Shown piece after piece: positions 20,130-29,415 of a stretch of DNA of 64,000 nucleotides (position 1 is its first letter; every line of letters starts with the position of its first letter). The translations under genes were made by a program, and so were the position numbers. The stretch is from Candidatus Poseidoniales archaeon. Its GTDB lineage: Archaea; Thermoplasmatota; Poseidoniia; Poseidoniales; Thalassarchaeaceae. The stretch lies in NCBI GenBank assembly GCA_028283505.1, contig JAPOFX010000002.1, positions 36,855-100,854 on the forward strand, read 5' to 3'. The notes under the pieces were generated by a model, which made no database searches, had not been told where the DNA came from, and saw nothing but the letters and a program-made list of their open reading frames with translations.

Positions 20130-20876
20130 TCAGTAAGGAACGGACTTGAGGCCGAGTTTGAATCCAAATATGTTTGCCGCTCTGTGAATCACAGGAGTGA
20201 GCACCAGTAGGGCGAGGATCTCATCGACTAGGTCAGGACTAGTAATTATTTGGCCGTCGAATAATATGAAAGAAGCCAGGAAGATGGTGACCGCGAAGGT
20301 CATTGTATCAAGAATAGGTGCCTGCGAGCTCTCCGAACCCTCTCTCTTTTGCCCCTTCCTTCTTTTGAAAAAAGATCCTATCAAATCCCCGCTCATGCAG
20401 GCAATGCCTAAGGTGAATCCCATAGTAAATGCCGCACCCCATTCATTTCCAATCCAGAACCAATCGTCCTGCGATGCCCATAGTGTAGGGTCGATGAATG
20501 GCCTAGATCCTGATTCCGACCTCCCTCCGAAGAAGTTATGTGAGAGTATTGCAAGAATGCCACTAAAGAATGCGCCTCCAAAGAATCCATTCCATGTCTT
20601 TCCATCTCCCAGTATCCTGAATCCATCGCCGAGTGTCCTGCCCCTGTCTATCACCACGCTATCAAATCCGAGTCTATCTGGAATCCATTTCCCGAAAAGC
20701 ATTGCACCGGTATTGGCCAGGTAAAACGGTCCGTACATGATCAAGACTGTTGCGATGTTCAGTGCGAACCCCCATGATGAGTCATTGAATGACTGAGAAA
20801 GCGTCTGCACGGTTTCCACGACCCGTCGAGTAGTTGCCGGTGTATGAGTGATTTGGTAACCGCAGTGTACGCACAA
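20130..20876 (-). CDS. carS: CDP-2,3-bis-(O-geranylgeranyl)-sn-glycerol synthase (CDP-archaeol synthase); N-terminal start uncertain
   Basis: Multi-TM, YLANTGAMLFGKWIPDRLG, RILGDGKTWNGFFGG, GDLIGSFFKRRKG typical of CarS. Confidence 0.88.
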   Translation of the reverse strand: MCVHCGYQITHTPATTRRVVETVQTLSQSFNDSSWGFALNIATVLIMYGPFYLANTGAMLFGKWIPDRLGFDSVVIDRGRTLGDGFRILGDGKTWNGFFGGAFFSGILAILSHNFFGGRSESGSRPFIDPTLWASQDDWFWIGNEWGAAFTMGFTLGIACMSGDLIGSFFKRRKGQKREGSESSQAPILDTMTFAVTIFLASFILFDGQIITSPDLVDEILALLVLTPVIHRAANIFGFKLGLKSVPY

Positions 20877-20929
20877 ATTCCGACTTCGGCAGGGAAATCA
20901 TTGATTTGCCGGTTGTGACCCCTCGGTCC

Positions 20930-22669
20930 ATGAGCAAGAGAATTGCCATGCTTCAGGCACTGATTATCATAGCATCCACAATGTTGGCGAGCGGAGTTGC
21001 ATCTGGACAAGAATCTGAGACTGTTATAGATACAAGTATTTCTTGGGAGTCTGATGAAGTATACCTATGTAGCGATAACATCAGAGTCGCAGATGGAGGG
21101 GTACTCACAATCAGAGACACAATAGTCGACTTTAGCTGCAATATCACGGTTGATGAGGGAGGAATCCTAAATCTGGATAATTCCATACTCGAATGCGGGG
21201 TCTGGAATGAGCCTGGGAACCCAGACGGAGTGGCTTGTGGCAATGGATTGATGGGATATGGTTACTGGGATGAAGAAAGCAGGGCCTCATTCAGAGTCCC
21301 AAATGATGGCATAGTGGGAGATTTCACAATGACCATGTATTCCGTTGGAGGGGTCAGCTACTATGGAGGCCAAGCGTTTGTGGGCGACTCGGAACCAATC
21401 TCACTAAACGGAAGCAGTCACACATTCGAGTTCAGCGACGTGGACGATGAGGAAATTTGGATTGGCTTGATAGGCTACGGGCAATCCCCGGTTTCATTAT
21501 CAGAGGTTGTTATTGAGGTGGGCAATTCAGAGATAGTAATCGAGGGAGTTCACCTTGATAGAATGAATATGATGGCGACAGGCCCTAGACAGTCTGAGAT
21601 CGTGGTTAACGGGCACATGAGTATGAGTAACTCTTACCTATCCGGGGCCAAACTAACCATTGGCGAATATGGGTCCCTTGCTTCCAATCATAGTAGTTTT
21701 GATAGGGTCGGGCCAATAATATCCTTAGGGGACGGTTCTGTCGTCAGAATAACTAACTCAACATTCAGCAACAGCCTCGATGACCATGATGTCAGGGGCA
21801 CAGGATTCAGTGAGATAATCTGGGATAATTCCAGTGGGAGCGGAGGATTCACAGACAGATGGGAGCGGAGGATTGTGGATCAGAAGGTAATTTTCGATTC
21901 CAAGGGAGTGGTTTTCAGGGTAAATAGCATGGGCGTCTCCGAATCCACCTCGTTCGAGTCCTTCAGCGATGACCTCGGAGAGGCTATCATCAACGGTGGA
22001 GGGGAGAGGGTTGTAGAGATTGGCTGGTCAAATGGCACCGTCTGGAGAGAGACGGCCACAATCGAGATAATCTCATACAGGACAGGCTGGAACCCCGATG
22101 GCTCTGGAATAGATGATTACGGGGGATACTCGATACCTCTTAGTTGGCAAGATACGCAGTATGTCATAGGCAATGCCCCCTACATTGAATGGTTGGCTCT
22201 GGAGTTCATCAAGGAAGAGGATGGCCTGGATCTAGTTGGCTATGCGGGCGGGTCTGTTCCGATTCGTGCATCGTTCTCAAACACTGGAAGTGCGCCTGCC
22301 AGTTTCTACATCTCTTGTGAGGTGGTGGAGACCGGCTTGGCCGCCGACATAGGTGGATTCCAGGGAATTGTACTTGGTGCTGGCGAGTCCGGTGAGATAC
22401 TCTTTGATTGGAGAGGAGGGGAGACTGGGGATTTCACGCTCAGTTGTCGGGTCCTTACTCCCACACAACTAGTCTCTGATGATTCATTCGGTGGTGGCTC
22501 AATTACATCTGATACCATATCGTGGACAGAAAGTGTGGACGAGGAGGGGCTTCCGATGATTTCCATACTGGTTGCATTATTTGTGTCTGTTTTGTTGGTG
22601 GGAATTTGGTTAGTCAGAAATAGCACGCAAGTCGAAGAGGAAGAGGAAGGTTACGTAAGGGAAGTGTAG
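20930..22669 (+). CDS. secreted surface protein with C-terminal TM anchor; ORF starts at TTG 20906, ATG at 20930 preferred
   Basis: Signal peptide MLQALIIIASTMLASGVASGQ; C-terminal TM MISILVALFVSVLLVGIWLV. Confidence 0.7.
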   Translation: MSKRIAMLQALIIIASTMLASGVASGQESETVIDTSISWESDEVYLCSDNIRVADGGVLTIRDTIVDFSCNITVDEGGILNLDNSILECGVWNEPGNPDGVACGNGLMGYGYWDEESRASFRVPNDGIVGDFTMTMYSVGGVSYYGGQAFVGDSEPISLNGSSHTFEFSDVDDEEIWIGLIGYGQSPVSLSEVVIEVGNSEIVIEGVHLDRMNMMATGPRQSEIVVNGHMSMSNSYLSGAKLTIGEYGSLASNHSSFDRVGPIISLGDGSVVRITNSTFSNSLDDHDVRGTGFSEIIWDNSSGSGGFTDRWERRIVDQKVIFDSKGVVFRVNSMGVSESTSFESFSDDLGEAIINGGGERVVEIGWSNGTVWRETATIEIISYRTGWNPDGSGIDDYGGYSIPLSWQDTQYVIGNAPYIEWLALEFIKEEDGLDLVGYAGGSVPIRASFSNTGSAPASFYISCEVVETGLAADIGGFQGIVLGAGESGEILFDWRGGETGDFTLSCRVLTPTQLVSDDSFGGGSITSDTISWTESVDEEGLPMISILVALFVSVLLVGIWLVRNSTQVEEEEEGYVREV

Positions 22670-22768
22670 AAAAAGTCAATGCTATTTTTCTATCGCTAAT
22701 AAATCCACAATTAATCATTATTAGTTGTAGTTATAAGACCCCCCTTAGTCAATATAATCAGTGATAAG

Positions 22769-23956
22769 ATGATTGCACGAAGCGACGATGATAATAGGTT
22801 GCCTGTTACTGTTCTAACTGGATTTCTTGGTTCTGGAAAGACAACTCTTCTGAATCATATCCTCTCCAGTACAGAGCACAATAAGAAGTTCGCAATCATT
22901 GAAAATGAGTTCGGAGACATCGGGATTGACGAGAATATAATCGTCGAGAGCTCAGAAGAGAGCATAATTGAGGTAATGAACGGATGTATATGCTGTACAG
23001 TAAGAGGGGACTTAACTGAACTACTAGACGGAATGTATGACAGAATCAAGGACTTCGATGGGGTACTCATAGAGACAACGGGTCTGGCGGACCCAGCTCC
23101 AGTCGCTCAGACATTCTTCGTAGACGAGAGAGTTGTTGACAGGTACAAACTTGATGGAATCGTCACGGTGGTTGATGCTAAACACATAACCCAGCATGTT
23201 GAGGAGGAGAAGCCTGAAGACGTAGAAAATGAAGCTGTTGAGCAACTCGCCTTTGCAGACAGGATTCTCCTCAACAAGATAGACCTAGTCTCCGAGGAGA
23301 GGCTTGAAGAAGTTGAGAGTACTATAAAATCGATAAATGGTTTCGCTCCCATTTACCACACGGAAAACAGTATCATAGATCCTGCTGAGCTGATAGGAAT
23401 CGGCTCTTTCGACTTGGAAAGGACGTTGGAGATGGATCCCGAGTTCCTAGATACAGACTCTGAGCACGAACACGATCAGCGTGTCACATCGACTAGCGCG
23501 AAGTTTGAAGGAGAGCTCAACATAAACAAACTGGAGGCATGGATTGGGGACTTGATGAGAGAGAAGGCTGAAGACCTGTTCCGCTATAAGGGGATACTCG
23601 CTGTTAAAGGCATGGATCAGAAATTCGTATTCCAAGGCGTCCATATGCTATTTGGAGGTGACTTTAGTGATGATTTCCTATGGAAAGAAGGCGAGAAAAG
23701 AGAGTGTAGGTTCGTCTTCATAGGACGGAATCTAGACCATGATGCGTTACAAGCAGGACTTATGGATTGTAAAGCCGAGAAATTGCGCTTCAGAGTCGGT
23801 GATAGAGTCTATGCCAATATTGGCGAGTTCACAGAAGGAAAGATTCTGAAATGCTGGGACCAGGGAAATCCCTACCGCGTAGAAATACAAAACGAAGAGA
23901 AAACTAATGTTTGGGTTCCAGTAGATAATGATAATTATGTCATTGAAATGATCTGA
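22769..23956 (+). CDS. CobW/COG0523 family G3E GTPase (putative metallochaperone) with extra C-terminal SH3/Tudor-like extension
   Basis: [31 protein letters not shown] (CxCC), LNKIDLV, CobW_C-like [11 protein letters not shown]..., then [35 protein letters not shown]... Confidence 0.93.
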   Translation: MIARSDDDNRLPVTVLTGFLGSGKTTLLNHILSSTEHNKKFAIIENEFGDIGIDENIIVESSEESIIEVMNGCICCTVRGDLTELLDGMYDRIKDFDGVLIETTGLADPAPVAQTFFVDERVVDRYKLDGIVTVVDAKHITQHVEEEKPEDVENEAVEQLAFADRILLNKIDLVSEERLEEVESTIKSINGFAPIYHTENSIIDPAELIGIGSFDLERTLEMDPEFLDTDSEHEHDQRVTSTSAKFEGELNINKLEAWIGDLMREKAEDLFRYKGILAVKGMDQKFVFQGVHMLFGGDFSDDFLWKEGEKRECRFVFIGRNLDHDALQAGLMDCKAEKLRFRVGDRVYANIGEFTEGKILKCWDQGNPYRVEIQNEEKTNVWVPVDNDNYVIEMI

Positions 23957-23986
23957 TTCAATCTATATTTTACCGGGGGATCGGAA

Positions 23987-24349
23987 TTGTCGATTTCAGT
24001 GATTATTTGCGATGGGTGTTGTTGTGGCCGTGTAGAGAAAGGACATAACGAAGTTCCGATTGATAAATTAGAGGCCGCTTGGGAGGCGAATCGCTTGGGA
24101 GAGGCAGTAAAGCTCACCATATCAGATTGTCTTGGACCTTGCAGTATGCACAATGTATCAATATTGAAAAATGAGAGTGGGAATATTTGGCTCGGTGAGC
24201 TAAGTAGTTGGGACCATTACGAGGCTATCGTTGAATGGGCGATTAAATCATCGGAGAAAATGGAAGGTTCCAAGCTACCGAAAATTCTTGAAGATAGGCG
24301 GTTCGTACGTGTGGGAGAGTCCGTAGTTCGATTGAAGGATCTCGTTTAA
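23987..24349 (+). CDS. thioredoxin-like [2Fe-2S] ferredoxin/DUF1636-like protein
   Basis: Cys pattern VIICDGCCCGRVEKG...ISDCLGPCSMHNVSIL; directly downstream of the CobW gene. Confidence 0.72.
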   Translation: MSISVIICDGCCCGRVEKGHNEVPIDKLEAAWEANRLGEAVKLTISDCLGPCSMHNVSILKNESGNIWLGELSSWDHYEAIVEWAIKSSEKMEGSKLPKILEDRRFVRVGESVVRLKDLV

Positions 24350-25233
24350 CCGACGAAGGTACCATTTCTGTAATCGATAAAGGCCTGTTCTATCTCCTCC
24401 CTCGTGTTCATCACAAATGGCCCATAACGAGATATTGGTTCGTTCAATTCAGGACCGGCGAGAATGAGAAATTCGGAATCCAGTTTGGATCTAATAGAAA
24501 TTACATCGCCCTCTGAGAGAAGTCCCAACTCTCCGTCTTTGATATGCTGTTTTGTCCTCGCACCAAATGCAATAGGGCTGTTTCTCACTTTGGTTTCGTT
24601 TTCTAATTCTATCTCCCCTCCGAATACGTATATCATTCCATTGAGTCCAGATGAGAGTTCTTGTGACAACCGTGAACCACTGTTCATTTTTACATGGATT
24701 AGACTGATTGGGATTTTCGTGTCTATAGACGATTGCTCGCCCATGCATTCCCCTGCAATCACTCTTGCCCACACCCCGTTCTTTTCTACCGTGGGGGATT
24801 CGGACGATGGAACCTCCTGATATCTAGGGCGCATCATTTTGTGAGATGCGGGAAGATTAACCCAAATCTGAAATCCATGGGTTCTTCCTCCGTTTTTGAG
24901 GATCTCCTCATGCGGCTCCTCGCAGTGGATTATCCCGCGTCCTGCCGTCATCCACTGAACGTCTCCCGGATTAAGTTCCCCATAATTGCCTGCGCTATCC
25001 TCATGCCTCATCCTCCCATCCAGAAGGTAGGTAACTGTCTCAAATCCACGATGAGGGTGCCACGGTGCCCCCACAGCCTCACCGGGACCATAGTTGACCG
25101 GGCCCATCTCATCGATGAGGAGGAATGGGCTCATCACCTTCCCCATCCTGAACGGGCGGCGTACCTTGAAGCCACCCCCCTCTGTTACGATGTGTGTAGG
25201 AACAATCTCAGCAACACTACGGGAGACATCCAT
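24346..25233 (-). CDS. pirin family protein
   Basis: PFLLIDEMGPVNYGPGEAVGAPWHPHRGFETVTYLLDGRMRHEDSAGNYGELNPGDVQWMTAGRGIIHCE. Confidence 0.95.
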   Translation of the reverse strand: MDVSRSVAEIVPTHIVTEGGGFKVRRPFRMGKVMSPFLLIDEMGPVNYGPGEAVGAPWHPHRGFETVTYLLDGRMRHEDSAGNYGELNPGDVQWMTAGRGIIHCEEPHEEILKNGGRTHGFQIWVNLPASHKMMRPRYQEVPSSESPTVEKNGVWARVIAGECMGEQSSIDTKIPISLIHVKMNSGSRLSQELSSGLNGMIYVFGGEIELENETKVRNSPIAFGARTKQHIKDGELGLLSEGDVISIRSKLDSEFLILAGPELNEPISRYGPFVMNTREEIEQAFIDYRNGTFVG

Positions 25234-25322
25234 ACCGTGCCAAGTCAGGGCCTTGCGCTTAATTGCTAGTATTATTCTGTGAAAGAGCGAGGATACCGTG
25301 GAGCTTTACAGGGCTTTAGCGG

Positions 25323-26570
25323 CTAGCAGCTGTTAGTTACTGTCCACGCTTCCTCTGTGTCCTGTGGATTTGTATTGTTGGGGTCATTTTCCTGATCCCC
25401 TCCCTGCTCCTCATAGTCATAAAACGAAGTGTATGTTACAGCTGTCCCGTCAGACCATGGCGAGTTTTGGGTTACAGATACCGTGAACTCGTAACAGCCA
25501 TAATCATCTGTCCCCCAATCCTCGATTGGAATGTACCTGGTGTTCAGATTAAAGTCATCTACAGACCCTTCAAGCGGTAGTTGTGAGCCCTCTGCACCGA
25601 CATTGGCAGAGCCTCCTCCATACTGTCCATTTCCAGAATCCCACTGGGCGAGTCCGTTCACCACGGTAACTGTGGGATATGAAATCGCGACGGCGCCGCT
25701 CTCGTGAGTTAGTGTGGCATCAAGAGTGTAGTCGGCATAAGGAAGACCTCCAGGGGGGTTGGAGCCAATTGCGTCCAATCCAGCCCAAGCCGTTAAAGCG
25801 ACACCAATGACACATGAGTCCTTAGAACTATCACAGTCTGCTCCAGTACCTATTGATGCGGCGGTCGCACTCTTGACGTCGTCAATTGTCCTCTGAAGAT
25901 GGATGGACTGTAGCAAGAATGAGGCTTCGGAAGATCCAGCTGAGACTGTCACAACGTAGTCATTTGAGGAATGAGAGTTCCCCGAGTACCAATCAGATAC
26001 CAACAGGGTTATTTCGCCATAATCCCCTATTCCATCTGATCTATCTATAGAAAACGGTAAATTTTCCTGGTATACAGACTCCCCTCCGTATGTTATTGAC
26101 ACGTCGGCAGATGAAGCTGGAGATGACCCTCTTATTGTCAGTGTTATTTCTGTGGAGTCGTCCGATAGCTCACTTTCAGAGATGGTGATGGACTCTGAAA
26201 AGGTCATACCTGCGATGTAAGGGACTGCGGCCAACATCAGATAACATACCACAATGACAACAGTTTTTTGCCTACCCAGTCCATTCCAGACCAGGTAGAA
26301 AGAGCCAGCAAATAACGAAAGAGGAATCAGTCCAAAAGGAACTGGATCCACAATGTCTTGCAAAGTGTAGCTGTCAAGGAACCACATCATAAGGAATGCT
26401 AGGAGTCCTACGCCTGCACCGACCTTCACGGAGAGTGATATCTCGAATTTTCTGGAAGACATGGACTGGGGTAATGCCTCTGCAACTACCTCATTTACCA
26501 TTGATTCTTCTTCAGACGACATCTGTTGCCCCATAGCCTTCTCCAACAATCCACCGCCACTCATTGTCAT
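25323..26570 (-). CDS. hypothetical membrane protein with extracytoplasmic C-terminal domain
   Basis: ORF of 415 aa with three predicted TM segments then a Ser/Thr/Asp-rich beta-type region. Confidence 0.6.
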   Translation of the reverse strand: MTMSGGGLLEKAMGQQMSSEEESMVNEVVAEALPQSMSSRKFEISLSVKVGAGVGLLAFLMMWFLDSYTLQDIVDPVPFGLIPLSLFAGSFYLVWNGLGRQKTVVIVVCYLMLAAVPYIAGMTFSESITISESELSDDSTEITLTIRGSSPASSADVSITYGGESVYQENLPFSIDRSDGIGDYGEITLLVSDWYSGNSHSSNDYVVTVSAGSSEASFLLQSIHLQRTIDDVKSATAASIGTGADCDSSKDSCVIGVALTAWAGLDAIGSNPPGGLPYADYTLDATLTHESGAVAISYPTVTVVNGLAQWDSGNGQYGGGSANVGAEGSQLPLEGSVDDFNLNTRYIPIEDWGTDDYGCYEFTVSVTQNSPWSDGTAVTYTSFYDYEEQGGDQENDPNNTNPQDTEEAWTVTNSC

Positions 26571-26641
26571 GCCTCTTGCTTTTCAAGGAGGGAGTTTAGG
26601 TTATCAACCCGTTGCTGGGGAGCGTCGAAAACTATGCATCG

Positions 26642-27655
26642 TTAGAATATTCTAGAGTCTAACGGAACCAAATTACCGTCTTCATCCATTTCTAGCACGT
26701 TATCTTCTCTTTTGCTACCAACAATGGCGGCAGCGGCCAATGCAGTCATCATCATCGAGCCAAGCATCCCGAATCCTGGCAGGTAGACGCCACGAATGTA
26801 GATTGTCATAGATTGCACCATGTAATTGGGAATTCCTTCTGTCCTGACAGAGTATTCAGAGGTAGCTTTGAATTGCAAATTGAAGAATTTGTCCGTCCAA
26901 CCCTGATTCTTGGGCGTTCTAATCTGGACGCGCACTTTTTCAGGCGGGGCCGACGATTCTATCTCGACTGAGACCAACGGAAGACTGATTTGGAAGCCCT
27001 CATCGTTCAGCTCGTCGTAATTTACGATTTCCACGTTGAACCTGTCCATTGCATTACCATCGTTGTAAACGTCGAAAGACATCAGAACATCCACCCTTGG
27101 CCTGAGCTGCATGAATGCAACATCGGAGGCGACTCTGAGCCTGCTGAATTGCTTGATTACTGCTAGAACCTTGTAGGTTGTAGGAGCCCCGTTGGGCCAT
27201 GTAATTCCGTCTGCCTGAACCACTTGGGCGGTAATTGATATCTGGTGTTGACCTTCTGGCATTCTCAAATCTGCTCTCAGGATCACCTGGAAGCTGACAT
27301 CCGCACCAGATCCAACTGACATGGACGCAGGACCGGCTGAGATCAATGCTCCAGATTGGATCTGAAGGTCAACCTTTTCACTGTGAACTGTTGGATTCTG
27401 AAGAGTGCAATAGACAATTGATGTCCTGGTTGCACCGGGGTAAACTTCGATTGGCTGTGGGTTGTCACAGGTTAGAGTTATGTCAGGAGTGGGATTAGTC
27501 TGGGCATGCACAGAGGCAGCACCAGCCCATGTGCTCAGAAAGTAAACCATAAGAATCAGCATGCTGGTTCTTACTGAGCTTCGGCTTGACATCGAATTGG
27601 TGGCCATCGAGACCGTATTTATGACTTCGCCCCATCCGCTTACGAAAATGGCCAA
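26642..27655 (-). CDS. secreted/surface protein with CARDB/NEW3-like domain and PGF-CTERM-like segment
   Basis: Signal peptide MLILMVYFLSTWAGAASVHAQ; YNDGNAMDRFNVEI; YLPGFGMLGSMMMTALAAAAIVGSKRED. Confidence 0.7.
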   Translation of the reverse strand: MAIFVSGWGEVINTVSMATNSMSSRSSVRTSMLILMVYFLSTWAGAASVHAQTNPTPDITLTCDNPQPIEVYPGATRTSIVYCTLQNPTVHSEKVDLQIQSGALISAGPASMSVGSGADVSFQVILRADLRMPEGQHQISITAQVVQADGITWPNGAPTTYKVLAVIKQFSRLRVASDVAFMQLRPRVDVLMSFDVYNDGNAMDRFNVEIVNYDELNDEGFQISLPLVSVEIESSAPPEKVRVQIRTPKNQGWTDKFFNLQFKATSEYSVRTEGIPNYMVQSMTIYIRGVYLPGFGMLGSMMMTALAAAAIVGSKREDNVLEMDEDGNLVPLDSRIF

Positions 27656-27676
27656 AATCTAGATTTGAAGGAAGAG

Positions 27677-27753
27677 TGGTGGACCCGACCGGATTTGAAC
27701 CGATGACCACTCGGTTATGAGCCGAGCGCTCTAACCAACTGAGCTACGGGTCC
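27677..27753 (-). tRNA. tRNA with CAU anticodon (elongator Met, or Ile2 if modified), CCA encoded
   Basis: Minus strand GGACCCGTAGCTCAGTTGGTTAGAGCGCTCGGCTCATAACCGAGTGGTCATCGGTTCAAATCCGGTCGGGTCCACCA folds as a cloverleaf with a perfect 7-bp acceptor; anticodon loop CTCATAA. Confidence 0.95.
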
Positions 27754-27814
27754 CGGCCTGCGTGGCTAGCTTCCGAGTCAAGAACCTTGCCAAAGAATCG
27801 CCTGATGTGTAGCA

Positions 27815-29407
27815 ATGGTAACCATGAAGCGTCGGACCCCCTCCAGCAAAGTCATGACCAAGCTATGGGTGATGTTCTTCACTTCGCTTCTCCTTGTCTC
27901 GGCTATGAATTTCTATGCTGTTGTCAGGGAACCCGATATGATTGAAATTGACGAAATACGGAACTTTCCTAGGGAGACCGTGAAGATTGAGGGGGTACTC
28001 ACGGGATATGTCAGGGACCCCTACGGAGAAGGAGCAGACAGAATAGACCTTCAGGTACAGGAGATAAACGGTCATTCTGTTGCTAAGGTAAGGTGGAACG
28101 TGGATTGGAACAATGATGTTCCCCCCATTGGCACGATTGTTACCGTGGAAGGCGAGGTTTCTGAGTGGAATGGCAGAATTTGGCTTCAATCAAATGGCTA
28201 TGGTGCGATAATCGCCCAAAGTGGTTTCATAGACTTTACAGAAACCAAACTTGTGGAAGTGGGGAGGGACCCTCTATCGTTTGCTAACAAATCTCTTCAA
28301 ATCGATGGGTGGCTAAGCGAACCACTAGCTCCTGATGTTACGTATCACTCGCTTTACCTAATGGACAACCACGTCTACGGTGGAGCTGACCACCTGTTGT
28401 ATGTGCAAATCGAGGGTCGCGTGATAGAATGGGTGGAAGCGGGTAGTCATGTTAGGGTTAGTGGATGGCTTCAATTTGATGAACGATCCTACAGATGGAG
28501 GCTCCTAGTTCAGGCTAGCGAGGTTGAGGTACTAAGCCAAGGAATACCCACCACTATCAACTGGGAAGCTGATCCTTACTCGCTAACTTACGATGTGGGA
28601 AAGATGGTATTCGTTACTGGGACAGTGACTTCAATTGGTGAGGAATGGATTTTGAGAGGCCCCTCGCCTAACGACTCTTTATGCCTCTTGCCATCTGAAG
28701 AAGACCTTGCTGACACCGCGCTGAATGGCAGTCAAGGCGTCTGGGCCGGAAGATTGGCTTGGGCGGCCGATGAGGCCGAGGTCTGTTTGGACAGGGGTTA
28801 CGACCTTATGACTGAAAGAGAGACTGGTAATTTCGGGGATGACGTTACGGAACTCTCAAGTGTTGCCTCGGATCCATTCTCCTATGTTGGCGGGAACTAT
28901 ACCTTCCAGGGGTGGGTGACAGATCCTATCTCTCCGGATTATGACAAGGGTTACGTGGGTGACGGAGCGGATTATTACCAGAGAAATACCAAACTAAGAC
29001 TCCAGCTAATCGGAGAGCACGCTGAGTACATAGAAGCCAACCAGCCAATCAGGTTTAATGCCACAGTTTTGTGGTCTGATTCCGAGGGCAGGGTAGTTCT
29101 GGAGGCTCGCTCTTGGACCCTGGGAGAGGCGCCCGATCCCATTCTTCTAAATTGGGGGGACGGTTACAATTCATGGAGATGGGACATCGGAAAAATCGTC
29201 CGACTAACCGGTGAGGCAATCACCGATGATGATGGAACAAGCTGGATTTCCAGATCGGGGTCTGATGAAAGGGTTTGCCTGTTGGGCGATGGTACGGAGT
29301 CCATAGAACAGCTTTCGATAGGGGAGCCAGTAGATTGGGTCGGGAGGCTCAGTATGGAGGAGTTCGGCATGGAGAGTACTGCTCGTTTCTGTATTGACGT
29401 CAGATAG
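27815..29407 (+). CDS. membrane-anchored extracytoplasmic protein with repeated OB-fold-like modules
   Basis: N-terminal TM (KLWVMFFTSLLLVSAMNFYAVV); repeats of the type VKIEGVLTGYV...VRWNVDW...GTIVTVEGEVSEWNGRIWL. Confidence 0.65.
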   Translation: MVTMKRRTPSSKVMTKLWVMFFTSLLLVSAMNFYAVVREPDMIEIDEIRNFPRETVKIEGVLTGYVRDPYGEGADRIDLQVQEINGHSVAKVRWNVDWNNDVPPIGTIVTVEGEVSEWNGRIWLQSNGYGAIIAQSGFIDFTETKLVEVGRDPLSFANKSLQIDGWLSEPLAPDVTYHSLYLMDNHVYGGADHLLYVQIEGRVIEWVEAGSHVRVSGWLQFDERSYRWRLLVQASEVEVLSQGIPTTINWEADPYSLTYDVGKMVFVTGTVTSIGEEWILRGPSPNDSLCLLPSEEDLADTALNGSQGVWAGRLAWAADEAEVCLDRGYDLMTERETGNFGDDVTELSSVASDPFSYVGGNYTFQGWVTDPISPDYDKGYVGDGADYYQRNTKLRLQLIGEHAEYIEANQPIRFNATVLWSDSEGRVVLEARSWTLGEAPDPILLNWGDGYNSWRWDIGKIVRLTGEAITDDDGTSWISRSGSDERVCLLGDGTESIEQLSIGEPVDWVGRLSMEEFGMESTARFCIDVR

Positions 29408-29415
29408 GTGATTGG

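Noticed and set aside
22696-22724. Inverted repeat CTAATAA-N15-TTATTAG upstream of CobW as a stand-alone operator
   Set aside because: Short arms in AT-rich DNA are likely by chance; mentioned only as context for the CobW pair.
27677-27753. Calling the CAU tRNA specifically Ile2 or initiator Met
   Set aside because: A CAU anticodon alone does not separate elongator Met, initiator Met and agmatidine-modified Ile2 by eye; needs tRNAscan-SE isotype models.
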